A stretch of 64,000 bases of DNA from Pelagibacterium luteolum. GTDB lineage: Bacteria; Pseudomonadota; Alphaproteobacteria; Rhizobiales; Devosiaceae. Of this stretch, positions 11,646 to 20,220 are shown in pieces; the stretch's first letter is position 1; the number at the start of each line of letters is the position of its first letter. Position numbers and translations under genes: made by a program. Location: assembly GCF_900100665.1 (NCBI RefSeq), contig NZ_FNCS01000005.1, positions 146,289-210,288 on the forward strand. The letters are read 5' to 3'. Below the pieces are notes generated by a model. That model did no database searches, had not been told where the DNA came from, and saw only the letters and a program-made list of their open reading frames with translations.

Positions 11646-12416
11646 ATGGACTTTTATGGCATTGAGCTGTCCTCTCGCCTCCTCCTGGGCACGGCCCGTT
11701 ATCCCTCGCCCAAAATCCTCGAGGCGGCGGTGCGTGCTTCACGGGCCGAAATCGTCACTGTGTCGCTCAGGCGCGAAGGCGGGGAGCAACGGGCCGGCCA
11801 GGCGTTCTGGTCCTTCATCAGCGAACTGGGTATCCGCGTCCTGCCCAATACGGCAGGTTGCCATTCGGTCAAGGAGGCAGTGACCACGGCCCATATGGCG
11901 CGCGAACTGTTCGGCACGACCTGGATCAAGCTCGAAGTGATCGGAGAGGCCGATACACTGCAACCCGATGTGTTCGGTCTGGTAGAAGCTGCACGCATCC
12001 TCACCGAGGACGGGTTCGACGTCTTTCCTTATACGACCGAAGACCTGGTCGTAGCCGAACGGCTGCTCGAGGCGGGTTGCCGGATATTGATGCCCTGGGG
12101 CGCCCCGATCGGATCGGCGCGTGGGCTCAACAACATCTTCGGGTTGCGCGCCATGCGGGCCCACTTCCCCGATGTGCCCCTGGTTATCGATGCCGGCCTC
12201 GGCCTGCCCTCGCACGCGGCAGCAGCAATGGAATTGGGCTATGACGCTGTGCTGCTCAATACCGCCATCGCCGAGGCGGGCGACCCGGTCCGAATGGCTG
12301 AGGCCTTTGCCCTCGCCGTGGACGCGGGCCGGCTAGCCCACGCCGCCTCCCCTATGGAGCCGCGCGACATGGCGGCGCCCTCGACCCCGGTCGTGGGCAA
12401 GGCGATCCTCGCATGA
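11646..12416 (+). CDS. thiG: Thiazole synthase (ThiG)
   Basis: A 256-residue TIM-barrel enzyme that joins deoxyxylulose phosphate, iminoglycine and ThiS-carried sulfur into the thiazole phosphate. The beginning ([15 protein letters not shown]) is typical. The Schiff-base lysine is in the segment [18 protein letters not shown]. Phosphate-binding loops [12 protein letters not shown] and [30 protein letters not shown] are intact. It starts three bases after the thiS stop and its own end overlaps the thiE start (ATGA), as expected for a coupled operon. Confidence 0.96.
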   Translation: MDFYGIELSSRLLLGTARYPSPKILEAAVRASRAEIVTVSLRREGGEQRAGQAFWSFISELGIRVLPNTAGCHSVKEAVTTAHMARELFGTTWIKLEVIGEADTLQPDVFGLVEAARILTEDGFDVFPYTTEDLVVAERLLEAGCRILMPWGAPIGSARGLNNIFGLRAMRAHFPDVPLVIDAGLGLPSHAAAAMELGYDAVLLNTAIAEAGDPVRMAEAFALAVDAGRLAHAASPMEPRDMAAPSTPVVGKAILA

Positions 12417-13012
12417 CCCTTGATCGCTTCTATCCCGTGGTGCCCGATGCGGATTGGGTCGAGCGTCTGCTGACCTGGGGGGCAAAATTGATCCAGCTCC
12501 GCATCAAGGATTGCCCCGAGCCCGCGCTGCAGGCCCAAATTGAGCGCTCCAAAGCCGCCTGCGCGGCAGCAGGTGCACAATTGGTGGTCAATGACCATTG
12601 GCAATTGGCGCTCGATACCGGATGCGATTTCGTGCATCTGGGCCAGGAGGACCTGGCTGGGGCCGACATCGGCGCGCTGCGCCGCGCCGGGATACGCTTC
12701 GGCGTCAGCACACATGACCATGCCGAACTGGACCGGGCTCTGGTCGAAGCGCCCCATTATGTAGCTCTGGGGCCCATTTATCCCACCCAGCTCAAAAAGA
12801 TGCCTTGGGCGCCCCAGGGACTGGAGCGAATCGCAGAGTGGAAGCGCCGCGTGGGTGCCCGGCCGCTGGTGGCCATCGGCGGGCTGACCGTGGCGCGGGC
12901 CGAACTCTGCGTGGCCGCCGGCGCCGATTGCGTCGCAGTTGTGGGCGACATCGTGCGTCATCCCGAACCCTCCCTCCAGGCGCGTGCCTGGCTCACGGCA
13001 ACGAGGCCCTGA
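12413..13012 (+). CDS. thiE: Thiamine phosphate synthase (ThiE)
   Basis: A 199-residue TIM-barrel enzyme that couples hydroxymethylpyrimidine pyrophosphate with thiazole phosphate to give thiamine phosphate. Diagnostic segments are [11 protein letters not shown] (pyrophosphate-binding strand), [32 protein letters not shown] and [11 protein letters not shown]. The family usually shows GPIFPTxTK at the fifth of these, so this copy is a mild variant. The start overlaps the thiG stop. Length is near the family norm of about 200-220 residues. Confidence 0.93.
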   Translation: MTLDRFYPVVPDADWVERLLTWGAKLIQLRIKDCPEPALQAQIERSKAACAAAGAQLVVNDHWQLALDTGCDFVHLGQEDLAGADIGALRRAGIRFGVSTHDHAELDRALVEAPHYVALGPIYPTQLKKMPWAPQGLERIAEWKRRVGARPLVAIGGLTVARAELCVAAGADCVAVVGDIVRHPEPSLQARAWLTATRP

Positions 13013-13013
13013 C

Positions 13014-13988
13014 ATGACCGATCGCTATATCCGCCAGACGACGCTGGCCGAAATCGGAGCCGCCGGACAAGCAAGGCTCGCCGCCGCCAAGGTGCTTGTC
13101 GTGGGCGCCGGCGGCCTCGGTTCGTCGGTCCTGCAGATCCTGGCGGGCGCCGGCATCGGCGAGATTGTCATCGTCGACCACGATCATGTCGAGGTCACCA
13201 ATCTGCATCGGCAGCCGCTCTACGGCATGGACGACATCGGAGCTCCAAAGGCGAAGGCGGCGCGAAGGGCCCTGCTCCGTGCCAATCCCGGCATCGTCGT
13301 CACGGCCAGATCGGAGCGCCTGACGCCGAGCAATGCCGTCGCCTTGGTCCACGAGGCGAGCATCGTCATCGACGCCGCCGACAATTTTTCCGTGACCTAT
13401 ACCCTGTCCGACCGATGCCGGGCCCTGGACAAGCCATTGGTCAGCGCGTCGGTACTCGGCCTGTCCGGCTATGTCGGCGCTTATTGCGGCGGCGCGCCGA
13501 GTTATCGCGCGGTCTTTCCCGATGCACCGGAGATGGCCGGCAGTTGTGCCAGCGTCGGCGTGCTGGGTTCTGCCGTAGCGACCCTGGGTAGTCTCCAGGC
13601 CCATATGGCGCTTCACCTGCTGCTCGATCTCAAGCCCCGCGTGCTGGGCCGTGTGATCAGCTTTGACGGACACAGGATGCAGTTCGGTGGGTTCCGTTTT
13701 ACCGATTGCCCAGAGCCTGAGCACGCAGCGCCGTTCATCGGACTGACGGACCTCGCCCCAAATGACATTGTCATCGACTTGCGCGGCGTCGTCGAAGCCC
13801 CTACCCCGCCGCGTACCGACGCGCTCCGCCTGACGCCGGCGGATGTCGACCAATTGGCGTCGGCGCAAAGCGATGCACGCATCGTGCTCTGCTGCCGTAG
13901 CGGGCAGCGGGCCCTGCGGGCTGCAGGACGGTTGCAGCTCCTGGGTCGGCACAATCTGGCGCTGGTAGCGATCGGAGACGTGACGTGA
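13014..13988 (+). CDS. thiF: ThiF/MoeB-type adenylyltransferase with C-terminal rhodanese-like domain
   Basis: A 324-residue E1-like enzyme that adenylates the ThiS C-terminus. The N-terminal part has [12 protein letters not shown], the ATP loop [19 protein letters not shown] and the TNLHRQPLY segment. A catalytic cysteine is plausible in [10 protein letters not shown]. The C-terminal 75 residues form a rhodanese-like domain (DIVIDLRG, then LCCRSGQRA with the expected active cysteine), which could supply sulfur. The two Cys-x2-Cys pairs that hold zinc in MoeB/ThiF are missing: PSYRAVFP stands where PCYRCLFP is usual, and a single cysteine remains in TDCPEPEH. Its position between thiE and thiD supports a thiamine role rather than molybdopterin. 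Confidence 0.88.
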   Translation: MTDRYIRQTTLAEIGAAGQARLAAAKVLVVGAGGLGSSVLQILAGAGIGEIVIVDHDHVEVTNLHRQPLYGMDDIGAPKAKAARRALLRANPGIVVTARSERLTPSNAVALVHEASIVIDAADNFSVTYTLSDRCRALDKPLVSASVLGLSGYVGAYCGGAPSYRAVFPDAPEMAGSCASVGVLGSAVATLGSLQAHMALHLLLDLKPRVLGRVISFDGHRMQFGGFRFTDCPEPEHAAPFIGLTDLAPNDIVIDLRGVVEAPTPPRTDALRLTPADVDQLASAQSDARIVLCCRSGQRALRAAGRLQLLGRHNLALVAIGDVT

Positions 13989-14773
13989 CGCCCGTTGCGC
14001 TTACAGTCGCCGGCTCGGATTCGGGTGGCGGCGCGGGTATCCAGGCGGATCTCAGGACGTTTGCGGCGTTTGGAGTCTTCGGAACCAGCGCGATTACGGC
14101 GGTGACGGCGCAAAACAGCATGCGCGTCGACGCTGTCCATGTAATACCGCCCGACGTCGTGGCGGCCCAGATCGACGCGGTGTTCGCCGATCTGGCCGTG
14201 AACTCGGTCAAGATTGGCATGCTCGGCAGTGTCGATGTCATCGCCGCGGTCGCCGAACGCCTGACACTGCACGAAGCCAGCGGGATCGTCCTCGACCCGG
14301 TTCTCGCCGCAACGAGCGGCGCGCGCTTGTTGCCGGAGCGGGCTCTTGACGCGCTGATCACACAGCTGTTGCCCAAAGCCCATTTGCTTACGCCCAACCT
14401 ACCCGAGGCAGCCGCCTTGACCTGTTCGTCGGTGGCCGAGGACGAGGCCGCGGTGATCGTCCAGGCCAGGAAACTGCTCGCGATGGGACCGCAGGCGGTT
14501 CTGATTAAGGGCGGCCATGATGTGGGAAGGCAAAGTACCGACGTGCTTGTTGACGCTGATGGCGTCACCCGCTTCGACGCAGAGCGTCTGGATGTCGGTG
14601 ACATTCACGGCGGGGGCTGTGTTCTGTCCTCGGCAATCGCTGCGGGCCTGGCTCAGGGCCTGCCGCTCGCGGCCTCAATTGCCCAAGCCAAGCACCTCGT
14701 ATCCCGCACCCTCGCAGTGGCATCGCGCCAAACATTGGGCTCGGGTGCCCTGTTGCTGCATCCGATCAGCTGA
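13985..14773 (+). CDS. thiD: Hydroxymethylpyrimidine/phosphomethylpyrimidine kinase (ThiD)
   Basis: A 262-residue ribokinase-fold enzyme that phosphorylates the pyrimidine precursor twice. It opens with the signature [21 protein letters not shown] and has [25 protein letters not shown] and the late glycine-rich loop containing the catalytic region ([20 protein letters not shown]). In most ThiD proteins that loop reads HGTGCTLSSA; here Gly replaces Thr. The GTG start at 13985 overlaps the thiF stop (GTGA). It is the last gene of the thi operon. Confidence 0.95.
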   Translation: MTPVALTVAGSDSGGGAGIQADLRTFAAFGVFGTSAITAVTAQNSMRVDAVHVIPPDVVAAQIDAVFADLAVNSVKIGMLGSVDVIAAVAERLTLHEASGIVLDPVLAATSGARLLPERALDALITQLLPKAHLLTPNLPEAAALTCSSVAEDEAAVIVQARKLLAMGPQAVLIKGGHDVGRQSTDVLVDADGVTRFDAERLDVGDIHGGGCVLSSAIAAGLAQGLPLAASIAQAKHLVSRTLAVASRQTLGSGALLLHPIS

Positions 14774-14861
14774 TCGTTGTGAACCCTTTGCCACGATGTC
14801 ACAGCCTCCAGGCGCCCATTCACAAATCACTGCCGTTGGCGTAGAGGGAAGCTAGAGCAAT

Positions 14862-14895
14862 CTCCGGTCGCAGCCTTACCCGGTCAAAACAAGGG
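14862..14895 (+). promoter_or_regulatory. Probable preQ1-I riboswitch before queC
   Basis: A 34-base element ends on the queC ribosome binding site. CCGG at 14864-14867 can pair with CCGG at 14880-14883. The loop bases CCTT (14874-14877) can pair with AAGG (14891-14894), forming an H-type pseudoknot with an A-rich linker (CAAAAC). The order GGT-C-AGC-ACCC-AAAA-AAGG matches the preQ1-I pattern known from Bacillus. Because AAGGG is also the ribosome binding site, ligand binding would block translation of queCDE. Confidence 0.72.
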
Positions 14896-14905
14896 ATCCA
14901 CATCT

Positions 14906-15604
14906 ATGAAGACTATCGTCATCTGCTCCGGCGGATTGGACTCGGTTTCGCTCGCGCACAAGGTAGCGGCCGAGCAAACTCTCACGGGCCTCGTTTCGTT
15001 CGACTACGGACAGCGGCACAGCAAGGAACTCGGCTTTGCCGCGGCCTGCGCACAACGGCTTGGCGTCCCCCACCAGATCATCGATATCCGTGACATTGGA
15101 CGCCAACTCAGCGGTTCCGCACTCACCGACGATGTTGCCGTTCCCGATGGACATTATGCCGAAGAGTCGATGAGGATCACGGTAGTGCCCAATCGCAACG
15201 CCATCATGCTGACGATAGCCTTCGGCGTCGCAGCTGCACGACATGACGAGGCCGTCGGTGTTGCTGTCCATGGCGGCGACCATTTCATCTATCCCGATTG
15301 CCGGCCCGACTTTATCGACGCTTTCCAGGCGATGCAGAACCACGCGCTCGACGGCTATGCCGATGTCCGCCTCTACGCTCCGTTCGTCAACATATCCAAA
15401 GCCGATATCGTGACCGAGGGCGCTCGGCACCTAACCCCCTTCGATCAAACCTGGTCGTGCTATAAGGGGGGTGACGTGCACTGCGGGCGATGCGGCACCT
15501 GTGTCGAGCGGCGGGAAGCGTTCGACCTGGCGCGGCTTCAGGACCCCACTGAATATGCCGATTCGGATTTCTGGCGCGCCGCCGTGCAGGCAAGACACGC
15601 ATGA
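14906..15604 (+). CDS. queC: 7-cyano-7-deazaguanine synthase (QueC)
   Basis: A 232-residue ATP-dependent enzyme that converts 7-carboxy-7-deazaguanine and ammonia to preQ0. The PP-loop is at the start (VICSGGLDSVSLAHK). The zinc-binding cysteines are near the C-terminus in SCYKGGDVHCGRCGTCVERREAF. VPNRNAIMLTIAFGVA is also characteristic. AAGGG at 14891-14895 is the ribosome binding site and forms part of the preQ1-I element. The stop overlaps the queD start by four bases. Confidence 0.96.
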   Translation: MKTIVICSGGLDSVSLAHKVAAEQTLTGLVSFDYGQRHSKELGFAAACAQRLGVPHQIIDIRDIGRQLSGSALTDDVAVPDGHYAEESMRITVVPNRNAIMLTIAFGVAAARHDEAVGVAVHGGDHFIYPDCRPDFIDAFQAMQNHALDGYADVRLYAPFVNISKADIVTEGARHLTPFDQTWSCYKGGDVHCGRCGTCVERREAFDLARLQDPTEYADSDFWRAAVQARHA

Positions 15605-15960
15605 CCTATCGCATCACCAAGGAATTCCATTTCTCCGCGTCCCACCAGCTCGTGTCGCTTCCGTCCGACCACCAGTGCGCCCGCCTGCATGGCCACAACT
15701 ACATCGTCGAGGTCGAATTGAAGGCTGATGAGCTCAATGAGCATGGCTTCGTGCGGGACTATCAGGATTTGTCGGTGCTCAAGCACTATATCGACACCGC
15801 CTTCGACCACCGCCATCTCAACGACGTGCTAGGGCACGGCAGGGTTACCGCCGAGTGCCTGGCCAAGCACTTCTTTGATTGGTGCAAGACGCGCCTCCCC
15901 GAGGTTTCGGCTGTACGCGTCAGCGAAACGGCCAAGACATGGGCGGAATACCGTCCATGA
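15601..15960 (+). CDS. queD: 6-carboxy-5,6,7,8-tetrahydropterin synthase (QueD)
   Basis: A 119-residue PTPS-family enzyme that makes carboxytetrahydropterin from 7,8-dihydroneopterin triphosphate. The zinc histidines are in FHFSASHQL and in [17 protein letters not shown] and the FDHRHLN segment contribute to the active site, and the C-terminal [11 protein letters not shown] contains the substrate-binding glutamate region. It overlaps queC at its start and queE at its end (ATGA both times). Confidence 0.95.
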   Translation: MTYRITKEFHFSASHQLVSLPSDHQCARLHGHNYIVEVELKADELNEHGFVRDYQDLSVLKHYIDTAFDHRHLNDVLGHGRVTAECLAKHFFDWCKTRLPEVSAVRVSETAKTWAEYRP

Positions 15961-16694
15961 AGCATGTGAACGCCCCAACCATCCGCGTCAGCGAGATTTT
16001 CGGCCCGACCATTCAGGGCGAGGGCCTGCTCATTGGCCTGCCGACCGTATTCGTGCGGACAGGAGGGTGCGACTATCGATGCTCGTGGTGCGACAGCTTG
16101 CACGCCGTCGAAAATCGCTTTCGCGGCGACTGGGAGGCGATGACGGCGGAGCAGATTTGGGAACGTGTCCGCGCCCTGTCCGGCGGTAATCCATTGACGG
16201 TGTCGCTTTCGGGCGGCAACCCGGCTATCCAACCGCTAGGCGAACTGATCGCACTCGGCCATCAGGACGGCTATCGTTTTGCCCTTGAAACTCAAGGCTC
16301 GGTGGCGCGGGAGTGGTTCTCGACGCTGGATAGTCTTGTCTTGAGCCCCAAGCCGCCATCGAGCCAGATGAGCACCGACTGGGCAGCATTTGATGCATGT
16401 CTGGAGGCCGCGCAAAGCGGGCCGACGACCGTGCTCAAGCTCGTAGTCTTTGATGATGCTGACTATGCCTACGCCAAGGATGCCGCGGCGCGTTATCTGA
16501 ACCTGCCAATCTACCTTCAGCCCGGCAACCACACGCCACCCTCTCCCGATGCTGACGATGTAATTGTCGACGTCCCGGGGGTGATGAAGCGCACGGAATG
16601 GCTCGTCGACAAAGTCATCCAGGACCGCTGGTTCAGCGCGCGGGTCCTGCCTCAGCTTCATGTCCTGTTGTGGGGCAATGCCCGCGGCGTCTAG
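15957..16694 (+). CDS. queE: 7-carboxy-7-deazaguanine synthase (QueE)
   Basis: A 245-residue radical SAM enzyme that contracts carboxytetrahydropterin to 7-carboxy-7-deazaguanine. The cluster motif is C-x3-C-x2-C (CDYRCSWCD) following [20 protein letters not shown], a standard QueE opening. [10 protein letters not shown] is the glycine-rich SAM-binding strand and LSPKPPSS follows. The ATG at 15957 overlaps the queD stop, so the frame's longer upstream extension was discarded. It completes queC-queD-queE. Confidence 0.95.
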   Translation: MKHVNAPTIRVSEIFGPTIQGEGLLIGLPTVFVRTGGCDYRCSWCDSLHAVENRFRGDWEAMTAEQIWERVRALSGGNPLTVSLSGGNPAIQPLGELIALGHQDGYRFALETQGSVAREWFSTLDSLVLSPKPPSSQMSTDWAAFDACLEAAQSGPTTVLKLVVFDDADYAYAKDAAARYLNLPIYLQPGNHTPPSPDADDVIVDVPGVMKRTEWLVDKVIQDRWFSARVLPQLHVLLWGNARGV

Positions 16695-17038
16695 GGATTT
16701 TGCCCAACAAGTCTGTCTAAGCATGAGAGCCTTCAACGTATCGGCAAAGCCGGTTTCGAGTCGCCTGACCATGCGTCACATGCCGGCATTGCGCGATGCT
16801 GGTCAGCAGATCGCGATGCTCCCACTTTGGACCACGTCACGGCAGCTCTGTTCGGCCAATCCGGCATCGACATTGATCTTGGTCGGAATGGCAACTTTCA
16901 AGAAGTCGAAAAGAGAGGGCGTACGGCCAGAACGGGGGCGCTTTGCGGTCTAAGTCGGGTTGCTCCTTGAATGGCCGCGTTCCCCACTTCGCTACCCAGA
17001 AGCGGTCAATCCGTTTTCCACCCCCAAACCCGACGCCC
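16695..17038. other. Intergenic stretch between queE and the ABC-F gene
   Basis: The two flanking genes converge here. No supported gene, RNA or clear terminator was found. An open plus-strand frame of 76 codons at 16724-16953 has no good ribosome binding site and no family resemblance I can name. Confidence 0.5.
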
Positions 17039-18547
17039 CTACCCCGCCATCACCCTAAAAAATCCCTCGGCATCGTCCACTTCAATAAGCCGCCCCTTAT
17101 CGATCAGCAGGAACCGGTTTGCCACGTCGCGCACGAACGCCCTGTCGTGCGAGACGAGGACGCAGCTGGCCTCGTGGGCTTTGATCTCGTCGGCCAAAGC
17201 CTCCTGCCCTGCGATATCGACATGGTTGGTCGGTTCGTCGAGCAGATAGAAATTGGGCTCGATAAGGCGCAGAGCCAACAGCCCCAGTCGGGCCCGCTGG
17301 CCCGGCGATAGCCGGCCGATCGGGATCGCGTGCATGTCGATACCGACACCCGCGCCGGCCAAGAGCGCTCGCGTCCGCTGATCGTCAGGTCCGAGTGCGC
17401 TTATATAAGCGAAGGGCGATTCATCGGACGGCACGAAGTCGAGCGCCTGATCCATGTACCCGGTCACAAGGCTCGGCGTCGCCTTGATCCCGCCAACTGC
17501 CTCTCCGGCCAGCAAGACGCGTCGCAGCATTTCGATCAGCGTCGTCTTGCCGGTGCCATTGCGGCCCAGCAGCACGATCCGATCCCCCTGAAACAGGTGC
17601 AGCTTGGGGATCGAAAAGAGTTTCCGCCCATCCGGCGTTGCCACCGTAAGGTCCTCGAAGGCAACCAGCACCTTGGCGTGCGTGCCGCGATTGGCCAGCC
17701 GGATATCGCCGCTCCTTTCCTTATGCAGCGACTTGACCTGCGCCTCGATCTTTTCGGCCCGTTCGCGCAGCTGTTTTTGCTTTTTCTGTAAAAGGTCGCT
17801 GCCCGAATTGATGCCGATATTTTTGAGCTTTGCCGATTGCTGACGCAGTTGAGACGCTTCTTTCAGCTCGCGCTCACGTTTGACTGCATCGCTTTCATCT
17901 TCCAGCGCCAGCGCGTCGCGGGCTCGCGAATAGGGCAGCGCGAAATAGCGCGACTGATCCGGCCGCAGAAAAAGCGTGCGGTTGGTCACCGCGTCGAGAA
18001 ATCCCCGGTCGTGGCTCGAAATGAGCACAGGAACCTCACCGATCCCCGCAAACCAGTTCTCGAGCAACAGGATTTTTTCGAGATCGAGGTGATTGGTCGG
18101 CTCGTCCAGCACCAGCACGTCGGGATCGGCCACCCAGGCCCGCGCCAAAAGCATCAGCCGCTGCCAGCCGCCGCTCAATTGCCTTACGGGCAAGAGCCGG
18201 ATGTCGTCGGGCGTCGATAGCGAATCGAGCACCACGTCCACCCGCCAGCTTTCGCTGGCCAGCATCTCGGCATTGAGCCCGCTCGCCACGGCATCGAACA
18301 TCGATGCACCCGTCAGCGTCTTGGGCACGTCCTGGGGCACATAGCCGACCCGAGCGCCGCGCGACAGCGTCAGCGAACCGGTGCTGAGTTCGTTCTCACC
18401 CGTGATGCATTTGAGCAGCGTCGTCTTGCCCGCACCATTGGCAGCGACGACACCCACGCGGTCGCCCGGACCGATGGAGAGCGTCAGATTGGAAAAGAGG
18501 GACGTCTTTGCGGTGTAGCCCGCATCCTTGAGAGCGATCGTCGTCAT
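17039..18547 (-). CDS. ABC-F family ATP-binding protein
   Basis: A 502-residue soluble protein with two ABC ATPase domains and no membrane segments. Domain 1 has Walker A ANGAGKTTLL, signature LSGGWQRL and Walker B VLVLDEPTNHLD. Domain 2 has GRNGTGKTTLIEML, LSPGQRARLGL and FYLLDEPTNHVD. The linker is charged and helical (KRERELKEASQLRQQ and following), as expected for ABC-F proteins that act on the ribosome exit site. The ATG at 18547 (MTTIALKD) was preferred to an upstream extension. The exact subfamily (Uup/EttA/resistance type) cannot be settled by reading. The sulfotransferase gene lies upstream on the same strand, 277 bases away. Confidence 0.92.
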   Translation of the reverse strand: MTTIALKDAGYTAKTSLFSNLTLSIGPGDRVGVVAANGAGKTTLLKCITGENELSTGSLTLSRGARVGYVPQDVPKTLTGASMFDAVASGLNAEMLASESWRVDVVLDSLSTPDDIRLLPVRQLSGGWQRLMLLARAWVADPDVLVLDEPTNHLDLEKILLLENWFAGIGEVPVLISSHDRGFLDAVTNRTLFLRPDQSRYFALPYSRARDALALEDESDAVKRERELKEASQLRQQSAKLKNIGINSGSDLLQKKQKQLRERAEKIEAQVKSLHKERSGDIRLANRGTHAKVLVAFEDLTVATPDGRKLFSIPKLHLFQGDRIVLLGRNGTGKTTLIEMLRRVLLAGEAVGGIKATPSLVTGYMDQALDFVPSDESPFAYISALGPDDQRTRALLAGAGVGIDMHAIPIGRLSPGQRARLGLLALRLIEPNFYLLDEPTNHVDIAGQEALADEIKAHEASCVLVSHDRAFVRDVANRFLLIDKGRLIEVDDAEGFFRVMAG

Positions 18548-18824
18548 GGTGAAATCTCGAAATCGTCGGCCGCCTATAGCGGCTCCATGTCGTTGGTCGC
18601 GTTCGGCACAAAATTCTTGGGCCACGCGACAGCGATCAGGGCAGATCCCTACCGATTTCAAGCATAAAGCATGCGGTGTCGATCAGCCCTGCAACCTCAA
18701 TTGCAGGGCAAGGACAGGTCCGCGCGAATATTGATACCTCAAACTCAAGAACTGAGCGGTGCTCATCGTACACATTCTCCGATCTCGAGCCATATATGCA
18801 TGGTTACGCGGGGTCGAATCAAGC

Positions 18825-19727
18825 TCAGTTTGCGATCTTTGGCGCATACTTCTGAGCCAGCATAAGCGCCGCTTCACGATCGATATTGGCGTATTCCAGG
18901 ACCCGTTTCGTGAGGAATCCGTGGCTGTCCATCTGCACCCCATGGGCCTCGATTATCGCCCGCGCATGAGCGGGTTGTAGCAGCTCGCGATAGTCCCGCG
19001 CCTCGGTTTTCCGGCCCCGTGTTTTCTGCGTTTCCGCCAGCAAACCAACTGCTGTGGTGATCGCTTTCTCATCGGCAGGGATGCGCATATGGGCAGCCAA
19101 ACGCTTGAATTCCTTAGCCGAATCCTTGTGCAGATCCTCGAACCGGATCACGTTTACCGCAGGCTGGCGCTTGGCCGTCCAGCTCGCAACGTTCTGGCTC
19201 CAAGACCCCTGCGGCTCGGACACGAACTCGGGTCGCGACCGCACACGGCGGTCCACGGTCATCATCGCCTCGATGATCTTGAGCGGTTGCGCACCGGTCG
19301 ATTCCACTAGCGCTGCCGCCACATCCAGTGGGTTGCGCACGATATAGGTCCCGCCGGCCGAAACTTTGGTATTGAAGGTCGGATGCCCATAGAACGTCCC
19401 ACGCACCGCATGGGTCTTAACTACCGGAAATCCCTTGGGATTTCGCGCCAGCATCTCGTGCACCATGGGTCGCGCCGCGGCCACTTCTTCCTCGGCCAGC
19501 GCCTTGTGATCCTTGCCCGTCACTTCGGCATAAAGCCGTCCTGCGGAGTCCAGCGGGATGATATTATCGATATTGCGCATATCGATCCGCTTTGGCGGAT
19601 TGGGCTGGCTGAGCGCGATCATCAAGAAGATCCCCGACCGCACCCAATTGCTGCCCGATCGCGGATAGGACGCGACGAAGTACAGCGGACGAATGGGCTT
19701 TGATTGCAGCTCGGACAACGCGAACAC
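18825..19727 (-). CDS. Sulfotransferase domain-containing protein
   Basis: A 300-residue cytosolic protein with the PAPS-dependent sulfotransferase fold. YFVASYPRSGSNWVRSGIF near residue 18 is the 5'-phosphosulfate loop, and GGTYIVRNPLDVAAALVES is the 3'-phosphate-binding segment with Arg-Asn-Pro-x-Asp. Later, INVIRFEDL-like text (VNVIRFEDLHKD) matches the family's central strand. Bacterial members sulfate glycolipids, Nod factors or other small acceptors; the acceptor here is unknown. It stands alone before the ABC-F gene, with no sulfate-activation genes in view. Confidence 0.88.
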   Translation of the reverse strand: MFALSELQSKPIRPLYFVASYPRSGSNWVRSGIFLMIALSQPNPPKRIDMRNIDNIIPLDSAGRLYAEVTGKDHKALAEEEVAAARPMVHEMLARNPKGFPVVKTHAVRGTFYGHPTFNTKVSAGGTYIVRNPLDVAAALVESTGAQPLKIIEAMMTVDRRVRSRPEFVSEPQGSWSQNVASWTAKRQPAVNVIRFEDLHKDSAKEFKRLAAHMRIPADEKAITTAVGLLAETQKTRGRKTEARDYRELLQPAHARAIIEAHGVQMDSHGFLTKRVLEYANIDREAALMLAQKYAPKIAN

Positions 19728-20220
19728 TCCCTGAAACAGAGCGTCCTAGTTAGCCCTGCGCGGTGGCCCGCGCAACACCTCTGCCAGTTCAGGCAATGAA
19801 AAACACCAGCGAAAGCAGGGGCAGAACAAACATTCGGGGAACCGATAGGTGGGCAAGCCGGTACGCAGAACTCTTCAACCCGGCCTGTACCCACCTGATG
19901 GGTTCGTGAGAATTTTGGGCCCGACGATACGCAGCGGACCGGTAGTCTCTCTCACGCATACGGCAACTCCAAACACATGAACCGTATGGGGAAATTTCTA
20001 CAGCATCGGATTTAAGAAAGTGCTGACGATTGGCAAACCGGGGGTAAATCGACCCCATAAAAAGCGCCCCCGGTCTGTGCCATACTGGGAATACGTTCCA
20101 TAACCTTCGCACCCAAAAGTGTTGAAAAGCCGCGGGTTATATGGTGTCTCGGCGCGTTGGCGCGCCCTATTATGGAAGGGCGAAACATTCTGATTCGATT
20201 TGCGCCCGCACAAAGGCTCC
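19728..20220. other. Divergent intergenic region before parE
   Basis: These 493 bases separate the sulfotransferase (minus) and parE (plus) starts, so they must hold two promoters. A long hairpin is visible at 20038-20073, where CCGGGGG pairs with CCCCCGG and an inner GGGGT/ACCCC is possible; its role is unknown. The minus frame of 107 codons at 19789-20112 looks non-coding. Confidence 0.5.

Noticed and set aside
16724..16953. 76-codon frame after queE
   Set aside because: No start context and no resemblance to any family I know.
19789..20112. 107-codon minus frame before parE
   Set aside because: Atypical composition (many Arg, Cys, Trp), no ribosome binding site and no family match.
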